The notes under the pieces: generated by a model
What the model saw: the letters and a program-made list of their open reading frames with translations, nothing else
Databases searched by the model: none
What the model was told of the DNA's origin: nothing
Position numbers and translations under genes: made by a program
NCBI GenBank assembly: GCA_003480425.1
Contig: QUJA01000017.1
Coordinates: 1 to 50,721 of the forward strand
From: Firmicutes bacterium AM31-12AC
Lineage (GTDB): Bacteria; Bacillota; Clostridia; Lachnospirales; Lachnospiraceae
Length of the DNA: 50,721 bases
Reading direction: 5' to 3'
Shown: in pieces, positions 18,957 through 27,057 of the stretch
Position numbering within the stretch: position 1 is the stretch's first letter
How the letters are laid out: each line of letters starts with the position of its first letter

Positions 18957-19316
18957 ATGAACCAAGATGAAAGAAGGTTTGACTTTCACGGCCTCGGGGC
19001 AGCTCTCAAACGAGCCAGAGAAGAAAAGGGCTGGACACAAGCCTATGTTGCGGAATTAGTAGACCGTGACTCCCGTACCATTATGAATATTGAGAACAAA
19101 GGTCAGTATCCCAGCTTCGACCTTTTTGTTAAACTCATTACTATGTTTGACGTTTCAGTTGACCAGTTTATTCATGCGGACGGAGGGGCAAGGTCAAGCT
19201 CTTGTAGAAAGCACATTGATGTACTTCTAAACTCCATGAATGAAAAAGAGCTTGTCGTGATAGAAGCCACAGCCGAAGGCATTAAGAAAGCCAGGGAAAC
19301 GGAGGTTCCAGAATAA
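18957..19316 (+). CDS. XRE-family HTH regulator
   Basis: A 119-residue protein (from the second ATG, better spaced from AGGGTGAT) with a Cro/CI-type HTH: LGAALKRAREEKGWTQAYVAELVDRDSRTIMNIENKGQYPSFDLFVKLITMFDVSVDQF (residues ~10-70) and a helical tail. It is one of only two plus-strand genes in the element and is divergent from the immunity operon, so it may repress that operon or act as the element's main repressor. The 105-base intergene contains inverted segments (ACATTCT...AGAATGT-like) that could be its operator. Confidence 0.85.
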   Translation: MNQDERRFDFHGLGAALKRAREEKGWTQAYVAELVDRDSRTIMNIENKGQYPSFDLFVKLITMFDVSVDQFIHADGGARSSSCRKHIDVLLNSMNEKELVVIEATAEGIKKARETEVPE

Positions 19317-19485
19317 GGGCCTCTGTTTTTTTGCGTCATTTTAGGGGCTGTCGCTAAGTGGCAAGCAATGCCTCTGTGGCCACAAGTGGCACAAAGGCGG
19401 CTTGTTGGGGCTCGCCCCAAACCCGTATCTTCGGGCCAACATGGCCCGAAGTGTCAGCGTCGCTTTGCTCCTTATTTTCATAACC

Positions 19486-20901
19486 TTAACGCTCCTTTTC
19501 CTGCTTTCTTCCCGGCTCGGTGTAGCCCATCAGAGTGTCAATGTTCGCCTTGATCGTGACGATCTCCTGCATATCCCGTCGTGCCTTCTGGTATTCTCCA
19601 TAGAGCTGTTTTTTCTTTGCTGTGAGCTTGCGGCCTTCCTCCTTCAGCACATCCATTTTAGGGAGCTTCGCCCCGCCCAGCAGAGAGCGCATTTCCGCTT
19701 GTGCAGCCCGGTACAGTTCAAGGTCGGCCTCATGCTCCGCAAGGAATTTCCGGCTGTACTTCGTCGCCTTATACTGCTCAAAGACTGGGCGGGTTTTGGC
19801 ATACTGAACCGTTGCGGCCTTTAGCCCGGCATTGGTTTTCATGGCCTGCTCCGTCTGCTTGACCTGTTCGGAAATAACATGGAAACGGTCTGCCGCCTCG
19901 GTGGCTTTCTTCACCAACTGCTCATAATCGGTCAGGTTATTGTCCTGTATATAGGCAAGAGCGGCGGCCATCTGCTTAATGTTAAATACCTTCGCCCAGC
20001 GTTCATATCCCGGCCCCTTACCGGCAGCCAGCTTTGCTTGAATATCCACCGCCAGACTGATTTTCCGCTCCGAGCGCCCGGGGCGTTTTTCTTTGCCCTC
20101 AATGGCGGACAGAACATCTTGCAAGTCGTAGCCGTCCCCCAGCGTGGAGGCACGCAGACGGGTGAAGCGTTCCTGTCCCTGCCCGGTCAGCCGGAAGCTG
20201 ATACCGCCGCCCCGAACCGTCTTGACCTCATACCCGGCCCGCTTCATCAAATTGAGAAATTCGTCCAAATCAGCGGGGCGTTCCGCCAACGCAGTATCAA
20301 TGGCAAGGCGCAGCCTGTCCTGATAGGAAAGCGGCCCTTTCCGGTCTTTCTGCCACTCTCCATAGTTCCGATACTTGCCCTTGCTCCGGGGCTTCGGGTT
20401 CTCCACGATGGATAGCCCGTTTTCAAGGCACAGCCTGTCAGAGAGCCGCCGAAGGGCGAAGCTGGAGCCCCAAAAATTTCGGAATTTCCGGGTGCAGTCA
20501 AGGGTGGTGGAGTTGTAATAAATGTGACAATGGATGTGCTGCTTATCGGTGTGCGTGGTAACGATAAAAGCGTGCCGCCCCTTTGTCCAGCGCATAGCCA
20601 GCTCATAGCCGATACGGTTCGCCTCCTTCGGGGTGATCTCGCCCGGATAGAAGGATTGTCGTATCTGATAGCACAGCACATTATTTTCTTTCTTCTGTTC
20701 CCGGCCCGTCATAGCGGCATAGCTGGCCTTTGCCAAAAGGAACTCGTCCGCCACGGTGGCCGGATCACATTCATAAGCGGAGATATACTTTCCGCTTTCT
20801 GTTTTCTCCGGGTCCTTGCCATAGTCCAGACAATCCCGGATAGCCTCAGCAATCGTTTCGCCTTCGCCCGCATGGCGCTGTAACAAAGTTGTGGTAGCCA
20901 A
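19486..20901 (-). CDS. Relaxase (MobP-type mobilisation nuclease)
   Basis: A 471-residue relaxase of the MobA/VirD2-like group used by Tn1549/CTn elements. The N-terminus MATTTLLQRHAGEGETIAEAI leads into the nuclease domain, with the three-His metal motif HTDKQHIHCHIYYNS (His122, 124, 126). The C-terminal half is charged and coiled-coil-rich. It nicks the origin of transfer and pilots the strand. AGGAGG precedes the ATG. One 23-bp palindrome lies about 35 bases past its stop and another 53 bases before its start. The origin of transfer itself was not identified. Confidence 0.92.
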   Translation of the reverse strand: MATTTLLQRHAGEGETIAEAIRDCLDYGKDPEKTESGKYISAYECDPATVADEFLLAKASYAAMTGREQKKENNVLCYQIRQSFYPGEITPKEANRIGYELAMRWTKGRHAFIVTTHTDKQHIHCHIYYNSTTLDCTRKFRNFWGSSFALRRLSDRLCLENGLSIVENPKPRSKGKYRNYGEWQKDRKGPLSYQDRLRLAIDTALAERPADLDEFLNLMKRAGYEVKTVRGGGISFRLTGQGQERFTRLRASTLGDGYDLQDVLSAIEGKEKRPGRSERKISLAVDIQAKLAAGKGPGYERWAKVFNIKQMAAALAYIQDNNLTDYEQLVKKATEAADRFHVISEQVKQTEQAMKTNAGLKAATVQYAKTRPVFEQYKATKYSRKFLAEHEADLELYRAAQAEMRSLLGGAKLPKMDVLKEEGRKLTAKKKQLYGEYQKARRDMQEIVTIKANIDTLMGYTEPGRKQEKER

Positions 20902-20980
20902 AAATCATTCCTCCTTTCCATGAGAAAGGGGCGGCCCATTCAGACCGCCCCGACTTCGGGCCAGTATGGCCCGAGGCTGC

Positions 20981-21277
20981 TTAACTTGCCAGAAACCGGT
21001 ACAGAGCGGATTTGCCTCCGTCCAGCGCCCAAAGAAGGGAGCCCGCCGCCGCTTGCAGTCCATACGGCGAAAGAAGGAAGGCAAGAAACAGAAATACAAT
21101 CCCGCCTATGGGCGTCGGCGTGAAAAAGAGAGCGACACCCAGCACCGTCAGGATCACAGAGGCAATCGTCAGCAGGACGGCACAAATATCAAATAGGAAC
21201 ACCAGCAGAGCCGCCAGAAGGGACAACGCTAAAGCAAAGGGAGCAACCAATATTTTCAGCAGTATCTTCATCTTCAA
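20981..21277 (-). CDS. Small membrane protein (CD1845 family)
   Basis: A 98-residue protein with two or three hydrophobic helices (ILVAPFALALSLLAALLVFLF; LTVLGVALFFTPTPIGGIVFLFLAF). It resembles the mobile-element family named after C. difficile CD1845, always found beside the relaxase; function unknown. AGGAGG precedes the ATG. It is the first gene of the relaxase operon, whose promoter is at 21307-21335. A 23-bp palindrome starts four bases past its stop, between it and the relaxase. Confidence 0.8.
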   Translation of the reverse strand: MKMKILLKILVAPFALALSLLAALLVFLFDICAVLLTIASVILTVLGVALFFTPTPIGGIVFLFLAFLLSPYGLQAAAGSLLWALDGGKSALYRFLAS

Positions 21278-21305
21278 AACCTCCTTTATCTATCCTTCCT
21301 ACCTC

Positions 21306-21351
21306 TATTTTATCATGCCTGCCCGGGGACATAAATGTTGCGAAAGATTAG
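21306..21351 (-). promoter_or_regulatory. Promoter of the relaxase operon, sharing a block with the recombinase promoter
   Basis: Minus strand: TTTATG (21330-21335), 17 bases, TAAAAT (21307-21312). The sequence from CTAATC through TTCGCAACATT, TGTCC and the -10 aligns with 11940-11984 over about 45 bases, while the flanking DNA does not. A shared operator for excision and mobilisation genes is the simplest reading. Confidence 0.7.
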
Positions 21352-21419
21352 TAAATCCTGTCCTAAAACTTCGGGTCATGTTGGCCCGAAGCTTGATGGT
21401 TTTATCTAAAAAGTTATGA

Positions 21420-21425
21420 TATAAT
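21420..21425 (+). promoter_or_regulatory. Extended -10 promoter of the HNH-like gene
   Basis: TGATATAAT is an extended -10 element; TGGTTT lies 17 bases upstream of TATAAT. The start of transcription near 21432 rules out the in-frame ATG at 21424 and supports 21460 as the protein start. Confidence 0.6.
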
Positions 21426-21459
21426 GAAATCAATATTTTGGTTAGACGAGGTGATGAAC

Positions 21460-22287
21460 ATGGGGAACAGCAGAGACGACTTTACTTCAGCAACAAAGGA
21501 ATTACTGGCAAATCGGGTTGGTAGAAGATGTAGTAATCCTGCTTGCCGAAAGTTGACTTGTGGGGCAAATACCAATCCTGAAAAAATTACAAATATAGGG
21601 GTAGCAGCTCATATCTGTGCAGCGGCTCAAGGCGGTCCACGCTATGACGCTTCTATGACACCCGAAGAAAGAAAGTCGTTTGAAAATGGAATTTGGTTAT
21701 GCCAGTCTTGTTCTAAATTGATTGATACGGATATTACTCGTTATCCTAAAGAACTGCTACAAAGTTGGAAGCAGCTTGCAGAACAGACAGCAATTTTGGA
21801 AGTCGAAACTACTTCTTCCACACCTGCCTTTGAAAAAGATAAAGAGCTTGTCCAATTTTATTTGGAGTGCTTTGATCGTCCAGCCTTTCAAGATGACATT
21901 TATCAAGAAGGTCGAATGGAGGATTTTGATAAAGCGATTGAAGATACGCTAATTGCCTTGAATACAGGGGTACTAAGAACTCGTGATGGCTCCATATTAA
22001 AACAGGCTGATGGAAAATCTTCTGTCCAAAACTCTTTATGGAGAGAAAAACTCTATACTATCACTGATATGCTAACAGCAATTCGCAGACGATTGAAAAT
22101 AGCCAAAAAGGAAAAAGCCTATTCGACATATGGCACAGGCGAAGATGTCGCTTATTGTTTCTATGATCGTGAGCTTGCTGAATGGCTTAATTCTACACGA
22201 GAAGAAATACTAAAAATTCTATCGTCTATTTGTAAAGAGGCTGGACTTCGGGAATTACATTTTCGGAAACATAGATATAGATGGTAA
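21460..22287 (+). CDS. HNH-nuclease-like cargo protein, possible defence gene
   Basis: A 275-residue protein whose N-terminal ~110 residues form a zinc-finger HNH-type (beta-beta-alpha-metal) module: CSNPAC, AAHICAAAQGGPRYDASMTPEERKSFENGIWLCQSCSKLIDTD. His, Asn and four Cys are present, but the final catalytic His of a standard HNH (usually in a CxxCH string) reads Ser. The C-terminal ~165 residues are helical and not recognised. The N-terminal module is typical of bacterial defence effectors. The gene is on the opposite strand to its neighbours, clearly A+T-richer, with its own promoter and terminator, inserted between MobC and the relaxase operon, hence cargo. GAGGTG precedes the chosen ATG. 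Confidence 0.8.
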   Translation: MGNSRDDFTSATKELLANRVGRRCSNPACRKLTCGANTNPEKITNIGVAAHICAAAQGGPRYDASMTPEERKSFENGIWLCQSCSKLIDTDITRYPKELLQSWKQLAEQTAILEVETTSSTPAFEKDKELVQFYLECFDRPAFQDDIYQEGRMEDFDKAIEDTLIALNTGVLRTRDGSILKQADGKSSVQNSLWREKLYTITDMLTAIRRRLKIAKKEKAYSTYGTGEDVAYCFYDRELAEWLNSTREEILKILSSICKEAGLRELHFRKHRYRW

Positions 22288-22296
22288 AAAGAACAA

Positions 22297-22328
22297 GGCG
22301 GCAGGTCCCAACATCGGAACCTGCCGCC
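22297..22328. terminator. Hairpin between convergent HNH-like gene and MobC
   Basis: GGCGGCAGGT / ACCTGCCGCC with a 12-base loop between two converging genes. No strong T-run, but it is placed to end transcription from both sides. Confidence 0.65.
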
Positions 22329-22334
22329 CTCGTC

Positions 22335-22675
22335 TTACTTTGCCACCAGCTCGGAAAGCTCCCGCAGCACCTTTGACACCTCGCCCCACAGTTTTTCATA
22401 GTCCCGCTTCAATCCGTCGATTTCCTCCGGGTACACGCCATAGGTATGTGCGTGTATGGCAACCTGATTGAGATTGTTAGAACAGCGCCGTTGCAGAGAG
22501 ATCAACTCTTTTACAGGTGCAAGGTCGATGTGCAGGATATATCCATTCAGAGCCATTTTCCGCACATAAGCCCTGGCGTTGGAAATGCCCGCCTCAGCAT
22601 CCGTTCATGGATGGCTGCCAGCTCGTCCGGCGTTACCATAACGTGCAGATGGACATTCCGCTTGCGGTTCTCCAT
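22335..22675 (-). pseudogene. MobC-like relaxosome protein, frameshifted
   Basis: The start MENRKRNVHLHVMVTPDELAAIHERM (ATG 22675) and the later frame SNARAYVRKMALNGYILHIDLAPVKELI together give a 113-residue ribbon-helix-helix accessory protein that assists the relaxase at the origin of transfer. One base is missing near 22597: ATGCTGAG instead of the expected ATGGCTGAG. The start overlaps the stop of the DUF4316-like gene. The remaining frame from 22335 to 22565 alone lacks the DNA-binding N-terminus. Confidence 0.8.
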
Positions 22676-22857
22676 CAGCGTTCCAACTCCCGGCCTTTCC
22701 GGCGCTCTTTGGGCTCCTTTACCTTATCAAGCGGTTTTGCGTCCAACTCCGGGGGCGTGGGTGGGATAGGCGTGTTGTTGGGTACGCCGTCGATCATGTT
22801 GCAGTTCTGCTCCGTGGAGAGCTCGGCGGTTTTCAGATAGTTGTCTTTTTCGTGCAT
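22675..22857 (-). CDS. Short DUF4316-like element protein
   Basis: A 60-residue protein with the pattern LKTAELSTEQNCNMIDGVPNN, seen in DUF4316 proteins of conjugative elements, followed by a proline-rich stretch and a basic tail. AAAGGAGG precedes the ATG. It starts 12 bases after the YodL-like gene stop and overlaps MobC. In some relatives the YodL-like and DUF4316 parts form one polypeptide; here a stop codon and a ribosome site separate them. Function unknown. Confidence 0.7.
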   Translation of the reverse strand: MHEKDNYLKTAELSTEQNCNMIDGVPNNTPIPPTPPELDAKPLDKVKEPKERRKGRELER

Positions 22858-22869
22858 GGCGATCCTCCT

Positions 22870-23460
22870 TTATCGTTCCTCATGGTTTTTATGGCTCCGC
22901 TTCTGGCCGGGCTCCTTCGGGGGTTCCTGCCCTCTGGTTCCTTCTTTGAGCCGGGCGGTAATGGATGGGCGCACCCGGTCAGGATTGCCCGGTGCTGGTT
23001 TCAGTTCATAATCCTCCATCTGCTTTTCGGTCAGCGGCTTTGCGTAGGTCAGTTCGCCCCATGCCATCAGCCTGCCGTCTGCCACAGGACGCCGCCTGTC
23101 GTCATCGTAGTTGACGATGGAAAGAGGCTGGTTATCCGGCGGCTTCGGGTAGGTGCCTATGTCCACGGGTCGCTGGGTGGAATAATAGCGGTAAACGCCC
23201 TCCGGTCCCAGCTCGGTATGCTTGACCGCCGCATGGTAAAGCTGCTGATAGTCGTCCACCCGGCGGTCAAAGTCCCTCTGCGCCCACGCCTGACTGGTTC
23301 CATAGCGGCCCCAGTAGTAATCCCGATGGCCGTTTTCCCCCTCGGTAAACTGCCAGGTCACAAAGGGGCTCGGCGCTCCCGGATTATGCCCCAGCGCAAA
23401 GCCGTGTCCGGTTTCAAAGGTGGCAGCTTTCAAAATCACATATCCTTGTACTGTCTCCAA
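22870..23460 (-). CDS. YodL-domain element protein
   Basis: A 196-residue cytoplasmic protein. The first part (ETVQGYVILKAATFETGHGFALGHNP ... WQFTE ... DYYWGRY) and the YodL-like part (DIGTYPKPPDNQPLSIVNYDDDRRRPV ... MAWGELTYAKPLTEKQMEDYEL) are typical of proteins of CTn elements. The start is TTG 23460, chosen because AGGAGG lies six bases before it; an upstream in-frame ATG at 23493 has none. Role unknown; YodL-like domains recur in mobile-element proteins. Confidence 0.75.
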   Translation of the reverse strand: METVQGYVILKAATFETGHGFALGHNPGAPSPFVTWQFTEGENGHRDYYWGRYGTSQAWAQRDFDRRVDDYQQLYHAAVKHTELGPEGVYRYYSTQRPVDIGTYPKPPDNQPLSIVNYDDDRRRPVADGRLMAWGELTYAKPLTEKQMEDYELKPAPGNPDRVRPSITARLKEGTRGQEPPKEPGQKRSHKNHEER

Positions 23461-23592
23461 GAGATCCCTCCTTTCTGTGCCTCGGGTCAACATGACCCGA
23501 AGTGCTGGATGTTACGAAATAAGAGGGCAGACCGGGGAGAAATGTAATAAGATATTCCCACCCCGGAAACACCCTCAAAAAAGCCCGGAATG

Positions 23593-23993
23593 TCAAGCCT
23601 TTGGAGGCGACAAATCGTAACAGCCGCCCGGCCTTTTCTCCCGCATTTTCCTCATGCGTTCCCGGCTTTTCCGACGGTTTCCTTCGGCCTTGCAGACGTC
23701 GGAGCAGTAGCTTGACGCCCCTCGGGCAAAAACGCCTTTCCGCAGACCGCACAGGCCCGCAGTTCCGGGGAGATGCCTTCCGTTGTCAGCGCCGCTTGAA
23801 GCTCCGGGTCAAGGGGCAGGACAGCCTCACGGAAGTAACGGCAGTACGCCCCTGTCCAGCACTTGTGCAGCATATAACAGGCACAGTCCAGAGGAAGGCA
23901 CAGGCCGCTTTCCCTGTCATAGTTGGCACACATCCCCGTGACCAGAGAACGGATTTTCTTCTTCTCGTCACGGGTCAGCTCCCGGGCGTCCAT
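23593..23993 (-). pseudogene. Cysteine-rich VLP-type protein, frameshifted
   Basis: A 133-residue reconstructed protein. The intact frame gives MCANYDRESGLCLPLDCACYMLHKCWTGAYCRYFREAVLP, the 'cysteine-rich VLP' motif of CTn elements, then CAVCGKAFLPEG. With one base added near 23710 it continues RQAYCSDVCKAEGNRRKSRER and ends YDLSPPKA, completing a zinc ribbon (CxxC...CxxxC). Without the base the ribbon is lost and the frame stops at 23652. The start abuts the preceding stop. Function unknown, probably zinc-binding. Confidence 0.75.
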
Positions 23994-24185
23994 TTAAGAC
24001 TTCGGGCCACAATGGCCCGAAGGGCGGGGCTCCACGATCAGCGCCCGGAATTTCTTCCGGCACTGTTTTTTCTTTCCTTTGCACTCCTTGTAGTAACGGC
24101 ATCCCTTACAAGGGTTGTCATTGTCCCAGCCAGGGTGCGGTACTTCCTTCATCATTCGTTCAAAAGGGCTGCTTGTAAAATTCAT
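23994..24185 (-). CDS. Small cysteine-rich element protein
   Basis: A 63-residue protein (MNFTSSPFERMMKEVP ... CKGCRYYKECKGKKKQC) with a likely zinc-binding cluster CxxC-x5-C-x6-C. GGAGG lies seven bases before the ATG at 24185. Its last codons PSGHCGPKS come from a copy of the 23-bp palindrome (24000-24022). The gene is packed between the DUF4366 and VLP genes. Function unknown. Confidence 0.7.
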   Translation of the reverse strand: MNFTSSPFERMMKEVPHPGWDNDNPCKGCRYYKECKGKKKQCRKKFRALIVEPRPSGHCGPKS

Positions 24186-24187
24186 TC

Positions 24188-24835
24188 TCATTCCTCCGTA
24201 TCTTCCTCCCACGGCGGGGTATCTTCGTCCTCGGGTTCCTCTGCGATCTCCTCCAGCTCCCCGTCCTCATATTCGCAGTAATCATCTTCCAAATCCGGGG
24301 CCTCATGCTTCGGCTTGTAAATCTTGAAATAGTAACCAATCCCACCGCCGGCCAGCACCACCGCACCGATCAGGAGCAGAGAGAGAAGGGGGCTGTCCTT
24401 TTTCTCCGGCTCGGGTTCCGGTACTTCCTCCACCGGTTCGGTGGGCTTTGGCTCTGGCTCCGGGGTCACTTCTTTGGGCGGTTCCTTACCCTGTTCGGCA
24501 AGAGGCAGAAGGTCGTCTGTGGTAACGGTATTGAGGAAATAGACGTTCTCGCTGGTTTTCTGTTTGTCGATCACCAGATAAAACACGCTCTCGTCTGCTG
24601 TGGTGATGGTGTAGAACTCCTTTCCATCCTCGTCGGTGGCGTTGTCCACCACGGTTCCCGTCCCGTCCGGGGTAAAGGGGTTCTGGGTTTCCGGCTCTGC
24701 TTCGGTTTCTGCCAGGGAGGGAGCTGTCTCCGGCTGCGGCTCGCTGCTCTGTGCATAAGCCGGGACTGTAAAGATCAGGCAACACAAAAGGCTGGCAGCC
24801 ATCGCCGCCAGCCTGCGGTATTTAATTTTCTTCAT
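24188..24835 (-). CDS. DUF4366 secreted membrane protein (CD1107 family)
   Basis: A 215-residue protein with a cleavable-looking signal peptide (residues 1-28, ...FTVPAYAQ), an extracellular domain containing DGTGTVVDNATDEDGKEFYTITTADESVFYLVIDKQ, a Pro/Glu spacer, one membrane helix (LLSLLLIGAVVLAGGGIGYYF) and an acidic cytoplasmic tail. This is the CD1107 family of mobile-element proteins, part of the cell-envelope side of the transfer apparatus. It overlaps the DUF4315 gene by 14 bases. Confidence 0.85.
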   Translation of the reverse strand: MKKIKYRRLAAMAASLLCCLIFTVPAYAQSSEPQPETAPSLAETEAEPETQNPFTPDGTGTVVDNATDEDGKEFYTITTADESVFYLVIDKQKTSENVYFLNTVTTDDLLPLAEQGKEPPKEVTPEPEPKPTEPVEEVPEPEPEKKDSPLLSLLLIGAVVLAGGGIGYYFKIYKPKHEAPDLEDDYCEYEDGELEEIAEEPEDEDTPPWEEDTEE

Positions 24836-25088
24836 GGGCTGTGTCCTCCTTTTCGGGTGCCTCCGGCTTCGGGTCAGTATGACCCGAAGCGGTAAGGCTG
24901 TTTTTGGGGTCGTTCAAAAAAGCCATAAGCTGGGCGGGCGTCAGTTTGAGGGAGCGCACCGCCTGCACGATCTGGCTGTTTTCTTCCTCCTGTTTCTGCT
25001 TTTCCAGCTCCCGGATTTTGGCCTGCCACTCGGCAGCCTTCTCCCGGGCTTTTTCCAGTTCCTTATCGAGCTTGTCGATCTTGTTCAT
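24822..25088 (-). CDS. DUF4315 coiled-coil protein
   Basis: An 88-residue protein: MNKIDKLDKELEKAREKAAEWQAKIRELEKQKQEEEN is a long coiled coil, followed by RSLKLTPAQLMAFLND. This matches DUF4315 proteins that sit between CD1107- and CD1108-type genes. The ATG at 25088 follows AAAGGAG. A 23-bp palindrome copy inside the gene encodes SGHTDPK near the C-terminus. Role unknown, perhaps a small partner of the channel. Confidence 0.8.
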   Translation of the reverse strand: MNKIDKLDKELEKAREKAAEWQAKIRELEKQKQEEENSQIVQAVRSLKLTPAQLMAFLNDPKNSLTASGHTDPKPEAPEKEDTAHEEN

Positions 25089-25110
25089 GCAAGGACTCCT
25101 TTCCTCTGGC

Positions 25111-27009
25111 TCACAAACGCCCGAAGGCATAGAAATGTGTCTGCCAGTAGCTTGAATTGATGTTTGCGTATTGGATGGGCGAACCACAATGAAGCATCAT
25201 CCCGTCGCCCACATAAATCCCCACATGGGACACAGGGCCGGGGCTGTCATAGGTTCCCGTGAAAAAGATAATATCGCCGGGCTTTGCCTCGGAGGGGGAA
25301 ATGATAGCACACTGGTTGTAAATGCCCTGCGCCGTGGTACGGGGCAGGTTGTGGACGCCGCTGGCCGTGTACACCCAGCAGACAAAGCCCGAACAGTCAA
25401 AGGAGGTGGACGGGCTGGAGCCGCCCCACACATAGGGCCAGCCGATGTACTTTGTGGCTTCTTCCATGAGCGCCGCAAAAGCCGGGTCATCCAGCGCCTC
25501 GCCGGGTATCTCATAGCTGGGGCCGGTATCTTCGCCGCCGTTGTAAATCCCTTCCCACAGATAGGGTTTGTTGCCTTTGAGCTGCTGCATAACGGTGTAG
25601 ATTTCCCGCTGCTGTTCGTTAAGCCTCGGCAGGATCACGGCGGGCAGCGTCTTGTTTGTGAGGGTCACATTGAGAATGTAATACTCATAGGGGACTTCCT
25701 CGGTGGTGGTTTCCCCGGTCTCCGGGTCGGTGCTGGTTTCGGTGCGGTAGCGTATCTCGACTTTCTCCGTCAAGGTCAGCTCATACTGTGCCTCGAAGAT
25801 CTCCCGCAGTTCGTCCTGCACCTGTTCCCGGAAATACACATGGTACTTTGCCGAGAGATAGGACGCCAGCTCATAGGGGTTATGGCCGATCTCGTCCACG
25901 GAATAGCGGTACTCGTCATAGCCGGGATGGGTGCTTTCGATGTTCGCTACCGTCTGCGCCAGCTCGTTTTCCAGTGCCGTGTAGTCCTCGTCCACGCCCA
26001 GCAGGTCCGTATCCTCCGAGGCGTAGGAGGTGCCGGATAACGCATTGGCAAGGCCGCTGCCAAGCGTGGGAAAGATAGAGCTTACCGCCGACACAAGAAA
26101 ACAGAGCAGCAACAGCAGGAGCAGGACCAGCACCGCCACGGGATGACGGGTCACAAACTGCGCCGCCCGACGGGTCGCAGTTCCCGAAGCGGCAGCGGTT
26201 TTCTTTGCGGCCTTTGCGCCCTGTTTTGCAGCCGCCTTTGCTTCTTTGGAATACCGGCGTTTCAGTTTCCATTTCTGCTGCACACGGGAAAGCGGATTGC
26301 TGGCAAGTTCCGGGTGCTCGGAGGCCATCTTTTGAAAATCCACATTGGCCCGGGCTTTTATGTCCTTCCGTTCCCACTTTGCCACCTTCCGGGCTGGGTG
26401 TTCCCGCCAGCGGCGTTTGGCATAGCGGGTCAGTTTCCGGGCTCCGGCCTCTGCGGCCAGCTCGGATTTATGCGCTCCTTCCACGCCCACATTTTCATGT
26501 TCGACTTCGTTGATTTTGTTGTGGAGATAAAACCATGCCTCGGTGCGGGCTCCCCGGACTGCCTTTTTTGCAAGCCCCGGCGGCTTCTTCGCTGCCCGTT
26601 TTGCCTCGGTCTTGTCCAGTTTCTCCCGGGCCTTTCCCAGCTTTCCCCCGGCGTGTTCCGCTTTTGCCTGTGCTTTCTGGTACTTGTCCTTTTTGCTCCC
26701 GGCCTTCTCGGCGGAGCCCTCCGGCTCCTGTGCCTTGCCGGTATCCTGCGGCCCGCCCGCTTCATCTTCCTTCCTCATGCGGTCAGAGGGACGGCTTTTC
26801 CGGCTGTCCTCTTGAAACTTGCCGCTTTTGGACTTCGGGCCATCGTGGCCCGAAGGACTGTCCTGCCCGGTATCCTCGTCCTCAAACCGCAGGCGTCGGG
26901 ATGGTGCGGGGGAAGGCCCTTCCCGTTCAGCCGGTCCGGGGCGATTGCCCCCGGTATCCTCCGTCGGCCCCGGCCTTTGAAAATTCTGTTTGTCCGGTTT
27001 CTTTCCGAT
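25111..27009 (-). CDS. NlpC/P60 cell-wall hydrolase of the transfer channel (CD1108 family)
   Basis: A 632-residue membrane-anchored peptidoglycan hydrolase that would open the wall for the channel. A long basic N-terminus is followed by one membrane helix (VAVLVLLLLLLLCFLVSAV), an extracellular linker and a C-terminal NlpC/P60 domain with Cys in FDCSGFVCW and His in SHVGIYVGDG. The reading frame is open with family-like sequence (KPDKQNF ... SRRLRFEDED) well above the first ATG (26778). AGGAGG at 27018-27023 points to a start at ATC 27012 or 27009; no ATG, GTG or TTG fits. A palindrome copy at 26833 is translated as SGHDGPK. Confidence 0.85.
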   Translation of the reverse strand: MGKKPDKQNFQRPGPTEDTGGNRPGPAEREGPSPAPSRRLRFEDEDTGQDSPSGHDGPKSKSGKFQEDSRKSRPSDRMRKEDEAGGPQDTGKAQEPEGSAEKAGSKKDKYQKAQAKAEHAGGKLGKAREKLDKTEAKRAAKKPPGLAKKAVRGARTEAWFYLHNKINEVEHENVGVEGAHKSELAAEAGARKLTRYAKRRWREHPARKVAKWERKDIKARANVDFQKMASEHPELASNPLSRVQQKWKLKRRYSKEAKAAAKQGAKAAKKTAAASGTATRRAAQFVTRHPVAVLVLLLLLLLCFLVSAVSSIFPTLGSGLANALSGTSYASEDTDLLGVDEDYTALENELAQTVANIESTHPGYDEYRYSVDEIGHNPYELASYLSAKYHVYFREQVQDELREIFEAQYELTLTEKVEIRYRTETSTDPETGETTTEEVPYEYYILNVTLTNKTLPAVILPRLNEQQREIYTVMQQLKGNKPYLWEGIYNGGEDTGPSYEIPGEALDDPAFAALMEEATKYIGWPYVWGGSSPSTSFDCSGFVCWVYTASGVHNLPRTTAQGIYNQCAIISPSEAKPGDIIFFTGTYDSPGPVSHVGIYVGDGMMLHCGSPIQYANINSSYWQTHFYAFGRL

Positions 27010-27057
27010 GATGTATCCCTCCTTTCCAAACCTCGGGCCATCATGGCCCGAAGTGTG

